Shown: positions 19,673 through 30,235, counted from the stretch's first letter. The stretch: DNA of 64,000 nt from JAICMB01 sp963795935 (GCA_963795935.1 CAWCJO010000004.1:1488001-1552000), one strand, 5' to 3'. Translations and numbers: made by a program. The notes: a model not told the origin generated them from the sequence alone.

Positions 19673-22036
19673 AAATTCTCGCCCTCTTCGCCTGCGCCGC
19701 CTGCCTCTCCGCCGCGCAGGAGACTTTCTCCGGCGCCGCCGCCATCGACGCCCAGATCGACCAAGCCGTACAGGATCAACTCATCCCCGGCGCCGTCCTC
19801 GTCATCGGCCACGACGGCCAGGTCGTTTATCGCAAGGCCTATGGCGCATCGCGCGCTGGTTCCCCAAACGCGAGCCCATGACCGTCGACACCATCTTCGA
19901 CGCCGCCTCGCTCACCAAGGTGATCGCCACCACCTCCTGCATGATGAAGCTGTTCGAAGAGGGCAAAGTCCGCATCTCACGATCCGGTCACGAAATACCT
20001 GCCTGAATTCCAGGGCGGCCACAGCGCCATCACCGTCCGCAATCTGATGACGCATTTCTCCGGCCTGCGTCCCGATCTCGATCTCACGCCGCCCTGGAGC
20101 GGCTACGAGACCGGCATCCAAAAAGCGCTGCACGATAAGCCGGCCGGGCCTCCCGGCGTCCGATTCGTTTACAGCGACATCAATTTCATCCTGACTCGGC
20201 GAGATCGTCCATCGCGTCAGCGGCAAAATGCTGAACGATTACGCGCGCGAGCACGTCTTCGAGCCCATCGGCATGACGCGATACGCGGCTTCCTGCCGCC
20301 GGCCGTCCGGGAATCCGCGCATCGCGCCCACCGAAATCGATCCCGCAACCGGGCTGCCGTTCCGCGGCGTGGTCCACGACGAGACCTCGCGCTATATGGG
20401 CGGCGTCGCCGGACACGCCGGCCTTTTCACCACCGCGGACGATCTCGCGAAATTCGCGCAAATGATGCTCGACATGGGCGAGGCGCAAGGCGAAACGCAT
20501 TTTCGATCCCGCTCACGATCCGCAAATTCACCACGCCGCAGTCGCCCGCCGGATCAGCCCATCCTGCGCGGCCTGGGCTGGGACATCGATTCGCCGTATT
20601 CCTCGAATCGCGGCGAGTTATTTCCCGATCGGCTCCTACGGCCATACCGGATTCACCGGAACTTCCATCTGGATCGACCCGTTCACGCGCAGCTACGTGA
20701 TTCTGCTCACCAACTCCGTCCATCCCCATCGCGGCAAATCGCTGACGTCGCTGCGCAGCCGCGTCGCCACCATTGCCGCCGCGTCCTTCAATGTCGACGT
20801 TCCGGCGTCGCTCATCACCGGCTACAACGACACCATCACCGGGCCCGGGCTGCATCGCGTCGTGGGCCGCAATGCCCATACTCTGACCGGCCTCGACGTC
20901 CTGGTCGAGCAGAATTTCGCCCCGCTTGCAGGGAAAGCGCATCGGCCTGATCACGCAATCATACCGGCCTCAGCCGCGACGGCAAGCGCAACGTCGATCT
21001 CATGCTCGCGGCCGGGATTAAAGTGACGAAGCTGTTTTCCCCCGAGCACGGATTCGCGGGCAAGGAAGATCAGCCCAACGTCGCGCAACGACGACCGATC
21101 CCGCCACCGGCCTGCCGGTATTCAGCCTCTATCAAGGGCCCACGCGCCGCATCACGCCCGAAATGCTGAACGGCTTGGACGCGCTGGTCTACGATATCCA
21201 GGACGTCGGCGCGCGCTTTTACACCTATTCCTGCACCATGCTGTGGAGCATGGAAGAGAGCGCCAAGCACAACCTGCCCTTTTTCGTCCTCGACCGGCCC
21301 AATCCCATCACCGGAGTGCACGTGGAGGGGCCGATGCTCGATCCACGATCTCGAATCGTTCGTCGGCTGTTTCGACGATGCCGGTCCGCCACGGCATGAC
21401 GTTCGGCGAGCTGGCCGACGATGGTGAACGGCGAGCGCGACTCTCGGAGCCGACCTGCACGTCATCACGATGAAAGATTGGCAGCGCGGCGACTGGTTCG
21501 ATTCCACCGGGCTGGCCTGGGTGGACCCGTCGCCCAACATGCGCAGCCTGAACGCCGCGACTGCTGTATCCCGGGCATCGCCATGCTGGAGTACTCGAAA
21601 AATCTATTCGGTGGGGCGCGGAACCGACGCGCCATTTGAGCAGATCGGCGCGGATTGGATCGACGGCCGGCAACTCGCGGCGTTTCTCAACGCGCGCTTG
21701 ATCCCCGGAGTTCGCGTCTATCCAACGCGCTTTCGAGCCGCCGATCGTCCAATTTCAAGGGCCAGAGTCGATCAGGGCGTCCGCTTCGTCGATCACGGAT
21801 CGCAATTCGTTTGACAGCACGCGCTTGGGTCTGGAAATCGGCTACGCGTTACAGAAACTATATCCGGGGAAGATCGACTTGGACGCCAACCGGTTTCTGA
21901 TCGGCAATCATGCGAGTGATTGCAGGCGGAAAGGACGCGAGTGGATCCGCGCACGATCGATACAGACAGATGCACGACAGCGTCGAGGAGTTCGTCGCGC
22001 CGGCGCGCGAAGTACCTGCTTTATAGATACGCTTGA
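19669..22036 (+). pseudogene. Serine hydrolase (class C beta-lactamase fold) fused to NamZ/DUF1343 domain, many frameshifts
   Basis: A signal peptide (ILALFACAACLSAAQ) starts a class C beta-lactamase-like domain: SLTK (Ser nucleophile with Lys) near 19,908, YSD near 20,170, and GHTG near 20,640. From about 20,890 a DUF1343/NamZ domain follows (GLDVLVEQNFAPL, IKVTKLFSPEHGF, YDIQDVGARFYTYSCTM, LDRPNPITG, GRGTDAPFEQIGA) and ends near TGA 22,034-22,036. NamZ enzymes are exo-acting N-acetylmuramidases, so the fusion would join two cell-wall activities. The frame changes ten or more times, roughly every 150-250 bases, so as given the sequence cannot make the protein. It overlaps the dehydratase gene by four bases. 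Confidence 0.75.
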
Positions 22037-22101
22037 GAAATGGCGACGTGAGATGGACGATGGTTACCGGCCATGCCCCCTCCCGACGCGCGCCGGTATT
22101 A

Positions 22102-22323
22102 TCAGGCCGTCGCCGTTGCTTGTCGTGAAAATTCTCTGGCCTCCGGCTTCGGCTTATTCTTGCTGCCCGGCGGCCGGCCCCGGCGCTTGATTTCCGCCAT
22201 CCAGGCTGGTGGCCGTCCCCGCCGCTTACCGCGGCCCCGAGCCAAGGCGTTCCAGCTCAGAATCGCTTCTTCAATGTGCTCACGTTCTTGTCGAAGATCC
22301 GTCAGCATTTTCGCTACATCCAT
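22102..22323 (-). CDS. Small AT-hook-like protein
   Basis: A 73-residue protein. An N-terminal helix (AKMLTDLRQEREHIEEAILSW) is followed by two basic RGRPP motifs: GRGKRRGRPPAW and IKRRGRPPGSKNK. The latter is a textbook AT-hook core (GRP flanked by Arg/Lys) that binds the minor groove of AT-rich DNA. Similar small helix-plus-AT-hook proteins are, from memory, frequent in Acidobacteria. The N-terminal helix could mediate dimerisation. It lies between two damaged genes but is itself intact. A role in DNA or nucleoid binding is inference. Confidence 0.7.
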   Translation of the reverse strand: MDVAKMLTDLRQEREHIEEAILSWNALARGRGKRRGRPPAWMAEIKRRGRPPGSKNKPKPEAREFSRQATATA

Positions 22324-22518
22324 ACAGTGTGCATCTCCAAAAAACTTTGTTCCGAACGCGCCTTACGTTCTGAAAAGCGAACAGACTGTCAAGATCGCAT
22401 CCCGATCTAATAATGTAGTTGTACTCCATTTCGTCCACTGATTTCAATACCCTTGTTCGTAAAACCGAACAGAATGACTGGTATCAGGGTCAGTTAATTT
22501 TACGGTTTCCGACGGGCT
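22324..22518. other. AT-richer intergenic stretch next to the AT-hook gene
   Basis: About 195 bases, less GC-rich than the surroundings, probably containing the promoter of the AT-hook gene. No gene or RNA was recognised. Confidence 0.35.
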
Positions 22519-23895
22519 TCAGGGTACCAGTACCAAGGCCTGCTGTCTCCAGTACAGATAGAACGGCAGCCCGAGAGCGATAATGCGCCAGGCCCATCAG
22601 CGATTCCCGAGGGGAATTAATCAGCGTCGAAACGACCAGGCATGGCGATGGCCGACACAAACATAATCGGCACCACGGGATACCCCAGGGTGCGATAGGG
22701 GCGCTTCATGTCGGGCCGCTTAACCGCAGCACAATCACCGATGCGGTCGCCATCCCGTAAAGAATGACGCTGGCGAAAATGACGTAGGTATATAGCTGGT
22801 CGTATTGTCCGCTCAAAACCAGCAGCGCCGCCCAGGCGCTCAAGAGCAGAATGGAAACGCTGGGGGTGCGATGGACCGGGTGAACCCGCGCGACCGCTCG
22901 AAAAACAGGCCATCGCGCGCCATCGCGAACGGCACCCGGGAGCCCGACAGGATGGAGCCATTCAAAGCCGCAAAAATCGAAATCATGGCCGCGATGCTGA
23001 CCGCCGCCGGCTCCCGAGCCGCCCAGAATCCGGCGCATCATTTCGCCCGCCACCCGGTCGCTCGACGGCCACGTCCGGCGCGGGCAACACGTAAAAATAC
23101 GCCAAATTGGTCAAGCAGATAGATGACAATCACGGCGAGGTGCCCACAATCAGCGCCAGCGGCAGGTTGCGCTGCGGATTTCGAATCTCGGACGAAACCA
23201 TGCTCACATTATTCCAACCGTCATAGGCCCACAAAGCCGCCACCAGGGCCGCAAAAAAGCCCGCAATTCCACCCGGAGCCGGTAATGCCGCCGCCGTAAA
23301 TTCGCGATGGGCCATGCCCGGATCCGAGCCCGATCACGATAATCGCGCCGATCAGACGCCAATTTCACGACCGTGACAACACTTGCAGGTTCCCGCCGGC
23401 CTTTACTCCGAAATAATTGATCGAGCGCCAGCAGCCAGAATAACGCACATCGCGAGCATTTGGCCGTAGCGGATTTCGAGCGGCCTGCCGCCTCGCTCCA
23501 TGGGCAGCGGCACGATCGCCCAAACGCCCTCGAGTTCGGGCTGAAAGTTGGCCAGATAGATGAAAAAAGCCGTTGCCAGGGTCGCGATCGACCCGCTCTT
23601 GGCGACCCACATCTGCGTCCAGCCATAGATGAAGCCCCAAAATGGGCCATAGGCTTCCCGCAGGTAGACATATTCGCCGCCCGCCTCCGGCAGCGCCGCC
23701 GCCAGCTCGGCATAGCTGAGCGCGCCGAACAGCGATAACAGGCCGCCCACCATCCAGACCACGAACACCATGCCCGGCGTTCCGACGTTGAGAATCATGG
23801 TCTTCGGCACCAGGAAAATTCCGCTGCCGATCACGGTCCCGACGACGATGGCGGCCGCGCTCCAGATGCCCAAGTCTTGTCTTAAGCGAGTCTTG
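22519..23895 (-). pseudogene. APC-family amino acid permease, several frameshifts
   Basis: Reading across frames gives about 455 residues, the usual APC length. The N-terminal LGIWSAAAIVVGTVIGSGIF and FLVPK motif of the family lies near 23,820. GALSYAELAAALPEAGGEY follows near 23,690, WAYDGWNNVSMVSSEIRNP near 23,200, and RPDMKRPYRTLGYPVVP near 22,690; the C-terminus is LPFYLYWRQQALVLVP with TGA at 22,519-22,521. At least four frame changes occur. The family imports amino acids or polyamines by proton or substrate exchange. It starts immediately after the stop of the Na+/solute symporter, so the two probably form an operon. Confidence 0.75.
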
Positions 23896-23896
23896 C

Positions 23897-25382
23897 TTAA
23901 GCGTGTAAGCGGGCTTTGCGCTCCATTTTTCTCCCGCCAAACGAGCGAAGCGCCAGATAACCGGCCCCAAATGTCGCCGCCGTTCCGATCAGAACGTACC
24001 AGGTAAAAGCAATGCTCGTGAACTTGAAGATGCACAATCATCGTGACCAGCCCGGCCAGCATCCCCACGATGGCCGCATTCTCCCGCACCGACTTCGTCA
24101 GCAGCCCCAGCAGAAATACTCCCAGGAGCGAGCCATACAGCACCGACGCAATGGTCAGCCCCGCTTCGAGCACCGATGGGACGTGCCGCGCAAACAAGCC
24201 GATCACAAACAGGGCCCCGCCCCAAGCGACGGTCGCCCAGCGGGCCAGTTTCAAGATAGTGCCGTTCCGAATGCGCGCGTCCGGCTCGCGCCACGCCAGG
24301 GCTTATAAAAATCCATGATGCTGGTGGATGCCAGCGCGTTCAGCGCCGCGCTCAAATTCGACATGCCCGCCGCCAGAATCGCCGCGATCACCAGCCCCGC
24401 CACTCCCGGCGGCAAATTGTTCCACACGAATTGCGGATAAATCTGGTCGCGCGTCCGCGGCGCGGCCAGGCCTTGGTCGTGCATAATGCACCCACAGCAT
24501 GCACGCCGATCAGGAGGAACAGCCCGAACTGAAAGAAAATGACGGCCCAGCTTCCGAACAGCGCCGCGCGGCTCTCCCGCTCCGAGCGCGCCGCCAGCAG
24601 CCGTTGCACCATCAATTGCTCCGTCCCATGGCTGGCCGTGGTCAGAAAGCATCCTCCGATAACGCCCGCCCAGAAGCTGTAGCGGCCGCGCGAAGAACGC
24701 GGCCGTCCAGCGCAAACCGGAAATCGAACATGTTGAATTTGTGCGCCGCGCCCGCGAGCGAGCCGATGTGCCCCCAGCCGCCAGGAATCTGCCCCAGAAT
24801 GACGAAAAAGCTCAAAATCGCCCCGCCCACGTAGAGAATCATCTGCACGACGTCGGTCCAGATCACCGCCGTCAGTCCGCCTTCAAAGGTGTAAAACAGG
24901 GTCAAGCATACGATAACCACAATGGACGCAACTTCGCCGGTGCCGAGTACGATGGCAATCACAATCGAGATCGCGAAAACCCTGACCCCCTCTGCCAACG
25001 CGCGCAAGACCAGAAAAGTGCCGGCCGTCAGCCTGCGGATGCGCTCCCCGAAGCGCCGCCGCATCAGCTCATACGCCGTAAACATCTCGCCCCGGAAATA
25101 GTGCGGCAGAAAAAGGGCGGAGATCACGATCCGCGCCAGCAAATAGCCGTATACGACCTGCAAAAACTCGAAATTGCCGGCGAAAGACAGCCCCGGCGTC
25201 CCGATCACCGTCAGAGTGCTGGTCTCGGCCGAGACAATCGACAATCCGATGGCCCACCACGGGGCGGTATGGCCGCCCAAAAAATAATCCTTGAGAGTCT
25301 TTTGCGACTGCCGGAAGCGCGCTCCGAACCAGGTGATCGCGATCAGATACGCCGCGATGACCGCCAGGTCGACGTAGTGCAT
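23897..25382 (-). pseudogene. Sodium:solute symporter (SSS family), several frameshifts
   Basis: The start at ATG 25382 begins the first membrane helix (YVDLAVIAAYLIAITWFGAR), followed by KDYFLGGHTAPWWAIGLS, the conserved SSS helix 1-2 region. Open without interruption to about 24,650 (FALDGR), it then breaks into short frames carrying NLSAALNALASTSIMDFYKP near 24,330 and GLLTKSVRENAAIVGMLAGL near 24,080. It ends FGAGYLALRSFGG...ARLHA with TAA 23,897-23,899. Total length of about 495 codons is normal. The family couples Na+ influx to uptake of sugars, amino acids or organic acids. Confidence 0.75.
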
Positions 25383-25702
25383 GGGTTCGCTAGTCGTGTC
25401 CGGGGATCGCCCGCATTCTTCGGGCGAGGCGCAAAAAATCAAGCGCCCTTACGCGCCAGCAGGGGCCTGTGATCGACCTCGCGTCTGTAACGCCGGGCCG
25501 CGCCTGTAAGTCCAGCGCCCTTGCCCGCAAGCACGATCCCCGGAGCCGAGCCGCGACCGAAGGAAGCGGTTTCCGCCGCCGCCGGTTTTTCAGGAGAGCG
25601 GGATGTTGCCCTGGCGCCTTGCGATGCCGCGAACCGCGGGCGGCGGAACTTGACGCGGACAAAGGCGATTCGCAGCCGCTCATCCCTTAAATGCCGCTTG
25701 CG
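25383..25702. other. Intergenic region between two minus-strand genes
   Basis: About 320 bases between the symporter start and the end of the PhoPQ-related gene. It must hold the symporter promoter, but no strong consensus was found. Nothing else is recognised. Confidence 0.35.
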
Positions 25703-27124
25703 TCATTCAGCTTTGGGAGCGCTGCGCGAAGGCATATGCGCGGGCTTCGGCGGCGGTCCAAACGGCAGCGTGTCCGGAATCACGCGCACGCCTGTTGTGA
25801 TCTTCATGGGATATTTCCCCAGCCCCGGATAGGTCATTTCGATGAAATAAGCCGTCCAGCCCTGCGCCGGCTTATCGACCTTCGCCACATACAGCCCCTT
25901 ATCTTTCTCTTCGAGCGGAGCGCTGGTCCACACGGCGCCGATTTTTTCCAGCCGAAAATCGCGCGCATTCGGATTCGTCGCCTGCCACAATTTCACTTCC
26001 GACGGCTTCGTCGTGGTCTGCACCCGAATCGACCCGTCCTTTTCGAATTTCCACGAATACTTCGGCCGCGGCGTACCCGTCACAACCATCTCATAAAATG
26101 CCTGCATACTCTGCCGCGCGTCCGAGCCCTTCAGGGAATGGTCCGTGTTCGGGATATAGCGCAGATGCTTCTCGCCCTTCAGATCGTCCCAGTAAAATTG
26201 CGAAGAATCGGGCAGAAAGAACTGGTCGCCGCTGTCGTTGACGATGTATTTCGGCATCGTCAGCCGGTCGCGGTACGAATACGGCTCGACCATCTTCATC
26301 AAATCGCGGTATTGCGGCGTGCCGCTCCAATCCATCAGGCCCATCTCGCTGTAGTCGCGTACCGCCGGCGCCCAGAAGCCATAAGCCCGCCAATGATGCT
26401 CGAACGATTTCTCGATGTTGAGCAAATCGATGACGAACGGGGTAATCGCAACCACCCTTTTATCCACGGCCGCTGTGGTCCAGGTCGTCCAACCGCGTTT
26501 GGATCCTCCCGCCACCATGAAGCGATCCACCTTCACGTTCCCGCCCTGCGAGCCGGCGCACAGTGCCGTCACCGTATCCATGGCGCGAACCGCGGCTTTC
26601 GTCATGGGCAGACGGAGCGGCCACTTCTCGTCCCCCGTCCGCAGATACTTGTCCCATGTATAGGCGATGATGGCGTCCTCGGAGCGCAGCTTCGTTTCGC
26701 CGGCGAACGTCACCGGCTCGTTCGGCACGTCTTCCAGCATGCTCGCCACCGTCCCTGTCGCCTGGGCCATCGAAACCAGCATGGGATCGGGCTTCGCCGG
26801 GGCTTTCCCGCCAATGTGTCCGCCGGTAATAAACAGGAATCCGATGTCGGATTTCACGGCGTCCGGCTTCACCACCGTCAGCCAATGCTTCCAGATAGGA
26901 TGGTCGACCTCGGCTGCCGTCAAATACTGCTGCGAGGTCAGATCGATTACGAAAGTCGTGTAGCCCTCGCCGGGGATCGTGCTTGCGATCTCCCATTTGT
27001 AATTCGGGTCGGGAGCCGCGACGTAACGGTCCAGCGCGGTCTGCTTTTGCGCCGCATAGGCCGCGAAGGTGAACGCGCCTGCGACAAGGAGGGCGCTAAA
27101 CCGGGAACGGGCAGATAGTGACAT
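25703..27124 (-). CDS. PhoPQ-activated pathogenicity-related (PqaA-type) protein
   Basis: A 473-residue secreted protein with signal peptide (FSALLVAGAFTFAAYAAQ). Family features in order: ALDRYVAAPDPNYKWE near residue 30, FLFITGGHIGG near 95, and RFMVAGGSKRGWTTWTTAAVD near 200, a GxSxxG-type nucleophile elbow with Ser in GGSKRG. KYIVNDSGDQFFLPDSS near 290 supplies a likely Asp, and YIPNTDHSLKG near 325 a likely His. This alpha/beta-hydrolase-fold family was named after a Salmonella PhoPQ-regulated gene; its reaction is not established. The gene is intact, in contrast to the damaged region downstream. Confidence 0.85.
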   Translation of the reverse strand: MSLSARSRFSALLVAGAFTFAAYAAQKQTALDRYVAAPDPNYKWEIASTIPGEGYTTFVIDLTSQQYLTAAEVDHPIWKHWLTVVKPDAVKSDIGFLFITGGHIGGKAPAKPDPMLVSMAQATGTVASMLEDVPNEPVTFAGETKLRSEDAIIAYTWDKYLRTGDEKWPLRLPMTKAAVRAMDTVTALCAGSQGGNVKVDRFMVAGGSKRGWTTWTTAAVDKRVVAITPFVIDLLNIEKSFEHHWRAYGFWAPAVRDYSEMGLMDWSGTPQYRDLMKMVEPYSYRDRLTMPKYIVNDSGDQFFLPDSSQFYWDDLKGEKHLRYIPNTDHSLKGSDARQSMQAFYEMVVTGTPRPKYSWKFEKDGSIRVQTTTKPSEVKLWQATNPNARDFRLEKIGAVWTSAPLEEKDKGLYVAKVDKPAQGWTAYFIEMTYPGLGKYPMKITTGVRVIPDTLPFGPPPKPAHMPSRSAPKAE

Positions 27125-27193
27125 CTTGGGCCTAGTTTAGCGCGCGGCGCATCCGCCTCGCCCATGCGCTACCGTTGGAGCGGAGGAGCACAA

Positions 27194-27553
27194 ATGGCAA
27201 TCCAGGACTTCTTTCAGAGCCTGACCGAGCGTCTGCACGCCAGCGCCGACGTCGGCAAAGTTTACGGCGCGCCGATCGCGGCAGAAGGCAAGACGATTAT
27301 CCCCGTGGCTCGGATCGCCTATGGCTTTGGCGGCGGCTCCGGTTCGGCGACGAAGAAGATTACCGAATCGCTGCACCCGGCGGGCGAAGGCGGCGGTGGA
27401 GGTGGCGGAGTAGCGGTGCTGCCCGTGGGAGTGTTCGAGGTCTCACAGTCGGGCACCCGCTTCGTCTCACTTACGGACAAACGAAAACTCGGCATTGCCG
27501 CAGCCGCTGCTTTATGCCTCGGCCTGGTGCTCGGCCATCGCCGCCGCAAGTAA
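27194..27553 (+). CDS. GerW/YtfJ-family protein
   Basis: Start at ATG 27194 chosen for the strong GGAGGAG five bases upstream; an in-frame start 30 bases earlier lacks one. The 119-residue protein has the YtfJ pattern: AIQDFFQSLTERLHASADVG, then VYGAPI, GKTIIPVARIAYGFGGGSG, a Gly-rich loop (GEGGGGGGG) and VAVLPVGVFEVS. It ends with a membrane helix and an HRRRK tail. In Bacillus this family (GerW) acts in spore germination, but members are widespread in non-sporulating bacteria with unknown role. Confidence 0.8.
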   Translation: MAIQDFFQSLTERLHASADVGKVYGAPIAAEGKTIIPVARIAYGFGGGSGSATKKITESLHPAGEGGGGGGGVAVLPVGVFEVSQSGTRFVSLTDKRKLGIAAAAALCLGLVLGHRRRK

Positions 27554-27910
27554 AATTCTCACGTCCAGTTGGAGGCCTATCAAAAATTGCAGGGCGGTCA
27601 TCCGGCATCGGTAATACTTTCCGTATTCCCCTGGAATAGCTCCTTTTTCCTGCTCAATTCGCTGGCTTTCCCGTTTGGCAGGACGCCTGCTAACAGAAAG
27701 GCGGCATGAAAACAGGGAAGACTCAAGGGACAGCGGTTGATCCTCAAACAATCCCCTCTGCTGTTTACTCCATAACCCTGAAACTTCTGTAGAACCCAAT
27801 ACCGTAGCCCTCCCGACCCGTCCCTTGAGTCCTAAAACTTGCCCCTGGGTTGGCCACCAACACCGATCCGCCATCGCGATAAATTGTCCACTCCCACGCT
27901 ACAAAGCGCC
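27554..27910. other. Intergenic region holding a 12-bp inverted repeat
   Basis: About 357 bases between two convergent genes. Apart from the inverted repeat described separately, nothing is recognised; a possible minus-strand reading frame here lacks coding features. Confidence 0.4.
27720..27831. repeat. Perfect 12-bp inverted repeat, 88-bp spacer
   Basis: GACTCAAGGGAC at 27,720-27,731 and its exact reverse complement GTCCCTTGAGTC at 27,820-27,831. The spacer has no recognisable gene. This could be a hairpin stem, the ends of a small mobile relic, or chance. Confidence 0.5.
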
Positions 27911-29980
27911 CTACTGCCTCGCCGCCGCCGCCGTTGGCATCGGAGATACTCCCGAGGGCGGCTTAATGTATTTCCCGTACCAAGCTAGGTATCGCTCGTA
28001 GCGGTCCCGTATAAAGCTGGGGCGCGTGAAGCCGTGAAACTGGCCGGGGTAGATCACCAATTGCGTAGGAATGCCGATGCTCCGCAAGGCTTGATACATC
28101 TGTTCCCCGCCAACCACCGGAACATTGAAATCGCGATCGCCGCCCATAAACAGGGTGGGCGTATGGATGCGGTCGGCGTGGTAAAAGGGATATGAAATCT
28201 TAATCCAGGCCTGCGGGTTCTTCCAGGGAGGCCCGATCTCGTTGTCATATTGGAACGTGTACTGGTCGATTCCGTACATGGCGGCTTGATTGGCGCTCCC
28301 GGCGCCGCTGATCGCGGCTTTGAAACGCGCATCGGAGGCGATCGTGTAATCCGTCAGGATCCCGCCATAGCTCCAACCGCCGATTCCCAGCCGCTCCGGG
28401 TCCACGATCCCCATCGCAATGACGTGATCCACCCCGGCCAGCAGATCGGCAACTTCCTTATTGCCCCAATCCGCGAAAATGCTCTTCTGATATTCCGAGC
28501 CGCGTCCCGAACTCCCCCGGTAATTCACGTTCAGTACCACATAGCCATTGGCCGCGAATAACTGCCGTTCGAAATTAAAGGCATGCTGGTCCTGCCCGTT
28601 CGGCCCGCCATGGATGCGCAGCAGCAGCGGATATTTCTTCCCGCTCTCAAACGATGGCGGTTTGGTAATCAGCCCGTGAACTTCCGTGCCGTCCTTGCTT
28701 TTAAAGCCGATGTCTTCCGTCGCTCCAAGCCGCAGCTCCGCCAACAGCGCATCGTTGTGGGCCGTCAGCTTGCGCAGCGTCGATCCTTCCAGCGCGAACA
28801 GCGCCGTCCCGCCTTCGTCGGTTGAGCCGAGCAGGGCCGTGTGGCCGCCCTCCCGCGATTCCGACATCACCGCCATGGGCTGGTTGACGATCCGCTCCAC
28901 CGACCCGTTTGCAAGCGACACCTCGGCCGGATATTCGGAGCGGTCGTCGGCGACCAACACGAACACATGCCGCCCGTCCTTGCCGAAAATCGGCGCCGAA
29001 ATTCCGCGATCGAACTTTTCGGTGACGACCCGGCTCTGTCCGCCATCGGCCGGCACAACCGCCAGCCGCATCATTTGATAGGCGCTGTATTTCGGATCGT
29101 CGCCGCGCGCGTATGCGATCCATTTGCTATCCGGGCTCCACGCCAGCCGTCCGCCATCGGGGCCGGGATGATTGGTCAGCCGCCGCGGCACGGCGCCGGG
29201 CGTCGCATCCACCACGAAGACCTCGCTATTCTGCGTGCGGTCGGGATCCTCGTCATGATTGCTCACGAACGCGATTTTGCTCGCGTCGGGCGACAGCACG
29301 GCCTGGGTCTCGTCGTACCTTTTATCGGTCGTAATCGGCTCCAGTTTCCCGCTGTCGATATCGAAGAGGTAGATATGCCCGCGCTTGTCGCCGCTCAGAT
29401 AGCCCTGAATGTCCTGCTTGAAATGGTAGCGGTCGATCACAATTGGCTTGGGCGGTTTGGGAGGCGTCGGGGCCGCGCGAGCCGTGTCGTTCTCCGTCTG
29501 CGGCTGATCGCTCTCCCGCATCAGCAGCAGCAGCTTTTTGGAATCCGGCGCCCATTGATACTCGGAAATTCGTTGATCCTTTACATCGGTAAGCTGGCGC
29601 GCCTCCCCGCCGCGGCGGTCGAGAACCCAAACCTGGCTGCCCTTCGCCTTGCCCGGCCGCGAGGACGTGAAGGAAATATATTTCCCGTCCGGACTCCAGC
29701 GCGGCGCCCCCGCCGCATCCGAGCCGTACGTGAGCTGCACTGTCTGCGCGCCGTCCCAACTGACCATCCACAGGTCGGTCTTGCGCTTATCGCCTTCCTT
29801 GTCGATGCTCGCGACCGTGTAGAGCACCCACTTCCCGTCCGGCGAAACCTCCGGATTGGAGACATCGCGCAGCCGCATCAGATCATCGAGATTGATGTTC
29901 CGTTTAGCGGCATTTTGCCCCAGCAACGCCGCCGCAGCCGCCAACGTGAGCAAAATTCGGAGAAAATGAAGATGAACCAT
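27911..29980 (-). CDS. S9C dipeptidyl/acylaminoacyl peptidase
   Basis: A 689-residue secreted serine peptidase. A signal peptide (ILLTLAAAAALLGQ) precedes an N-terminal beta-propeller with TolB-like repeats (VSPDGKWVLY, WSPDGKYISF, WSPDSKWIAY). The C-terminal alpha/beta-hydrolase domain starts near residue 430. The catalytic Ser is S537 in GGWSYGG, the Asp lies in MGGDRDFNVPV, and the His in YPGQFHGF near the end. The family removes dipeptides or acylated residues from peptide N-termini in the periplasm or outside. The gene is undamaged and monocistronic by appearance. Confidence 0.9.
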   Translation of the reverse strand: MVHLHFLRILLTLAAAAALLGQNAAKRNINLDDLMRLRDVSNPEVSPDGKWVLYTVASIDKEGDKRKTDLWMVSWDGAQTVQLTYGSDAAGAPRWSPDGKYISFTSSRPGKAKGSQVWVLDRRGGEARQLTDVKDQRISEYQWAPDSKKLLLLMRESDQPQTENDTARAAPTPPKPPKPIVIDRYHFKQDIQGYLSGDKRGHIYLFDIDSGKLEPITTDKRYDETQAVLSPDASKIAFVSNHDEDPDRTQNSEVFVVDATPGAVPRRLTNHPGPDGGRLAWSPDSKWIAYARGDDPKYSAYQMMRLAVVPADGGQSRVVTEKFDRGISAPIFGKDGRHVFVLVADDRSEYPAEVSLANGSVERIVNQPMAVMSESREGGHTALLGSTDEGGTALFALEGSTLRKLTAHNDALLAELRLGATEDIGFKSKDGTEVHGLITKPPSFESGKKYPLLLRIHGGPNGQDQHAFNFERQLFAANGYVVLNVNYRGSSGRGSEYQKSIFADWGNKEVADLLAGVDHVIAMGIVDPERLGIGGWSYGGILTDYTIASDARFKAAISGAGSANQAAMYGIDQYTFQYDNEIGPPWKNPQAWIKISYPFYHADRIHTPTLFMGGDRDFNVPVVGGEQMYQALRSIGIPTQLVIYPGQFHGFTRPSFIRDRYERYLAWYGKYIKPPSGVSPMPTAAAARQ

Positions 29981-30235
29981 GCGAAAAAGTCTATCACGCC
30001 CCGCCGCAGCCGCAAGGACGTCAACGGCGAGCCGACTTGAATAGGCTAGTTCGGCGACCCGCCTTGCCGCAAACGAGGAATTCTAACCTACGTTACAATA
30101 CTCTGGATGGTGGCGCCGCATTTGCGCGGACTAGCGCCCCCGGCTGGGTCGCTGTTTAAGGAAGGTTGAAATCGCCGGATTGCCGGAAGGATTTCACGGG
30201 CAGGCCGGAGTTAAAGCCCTGGATGGTTCCGTTCA

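Noticed and set aside
25691..27118. Long plus-strand open frame opposite the PqaA-type gene
   Set aside because: It is an antisense shadow in GC-rich DNA; the minus-strand protein has a signal peptide and family motifs, the plus-strand translation is Arg/His-rich without domains.
28841..30040. Open frame antisense to the S9C peptidase gene
   Set aside because: Shadow of a well-supported gene; no ribosome-binding site or motif.
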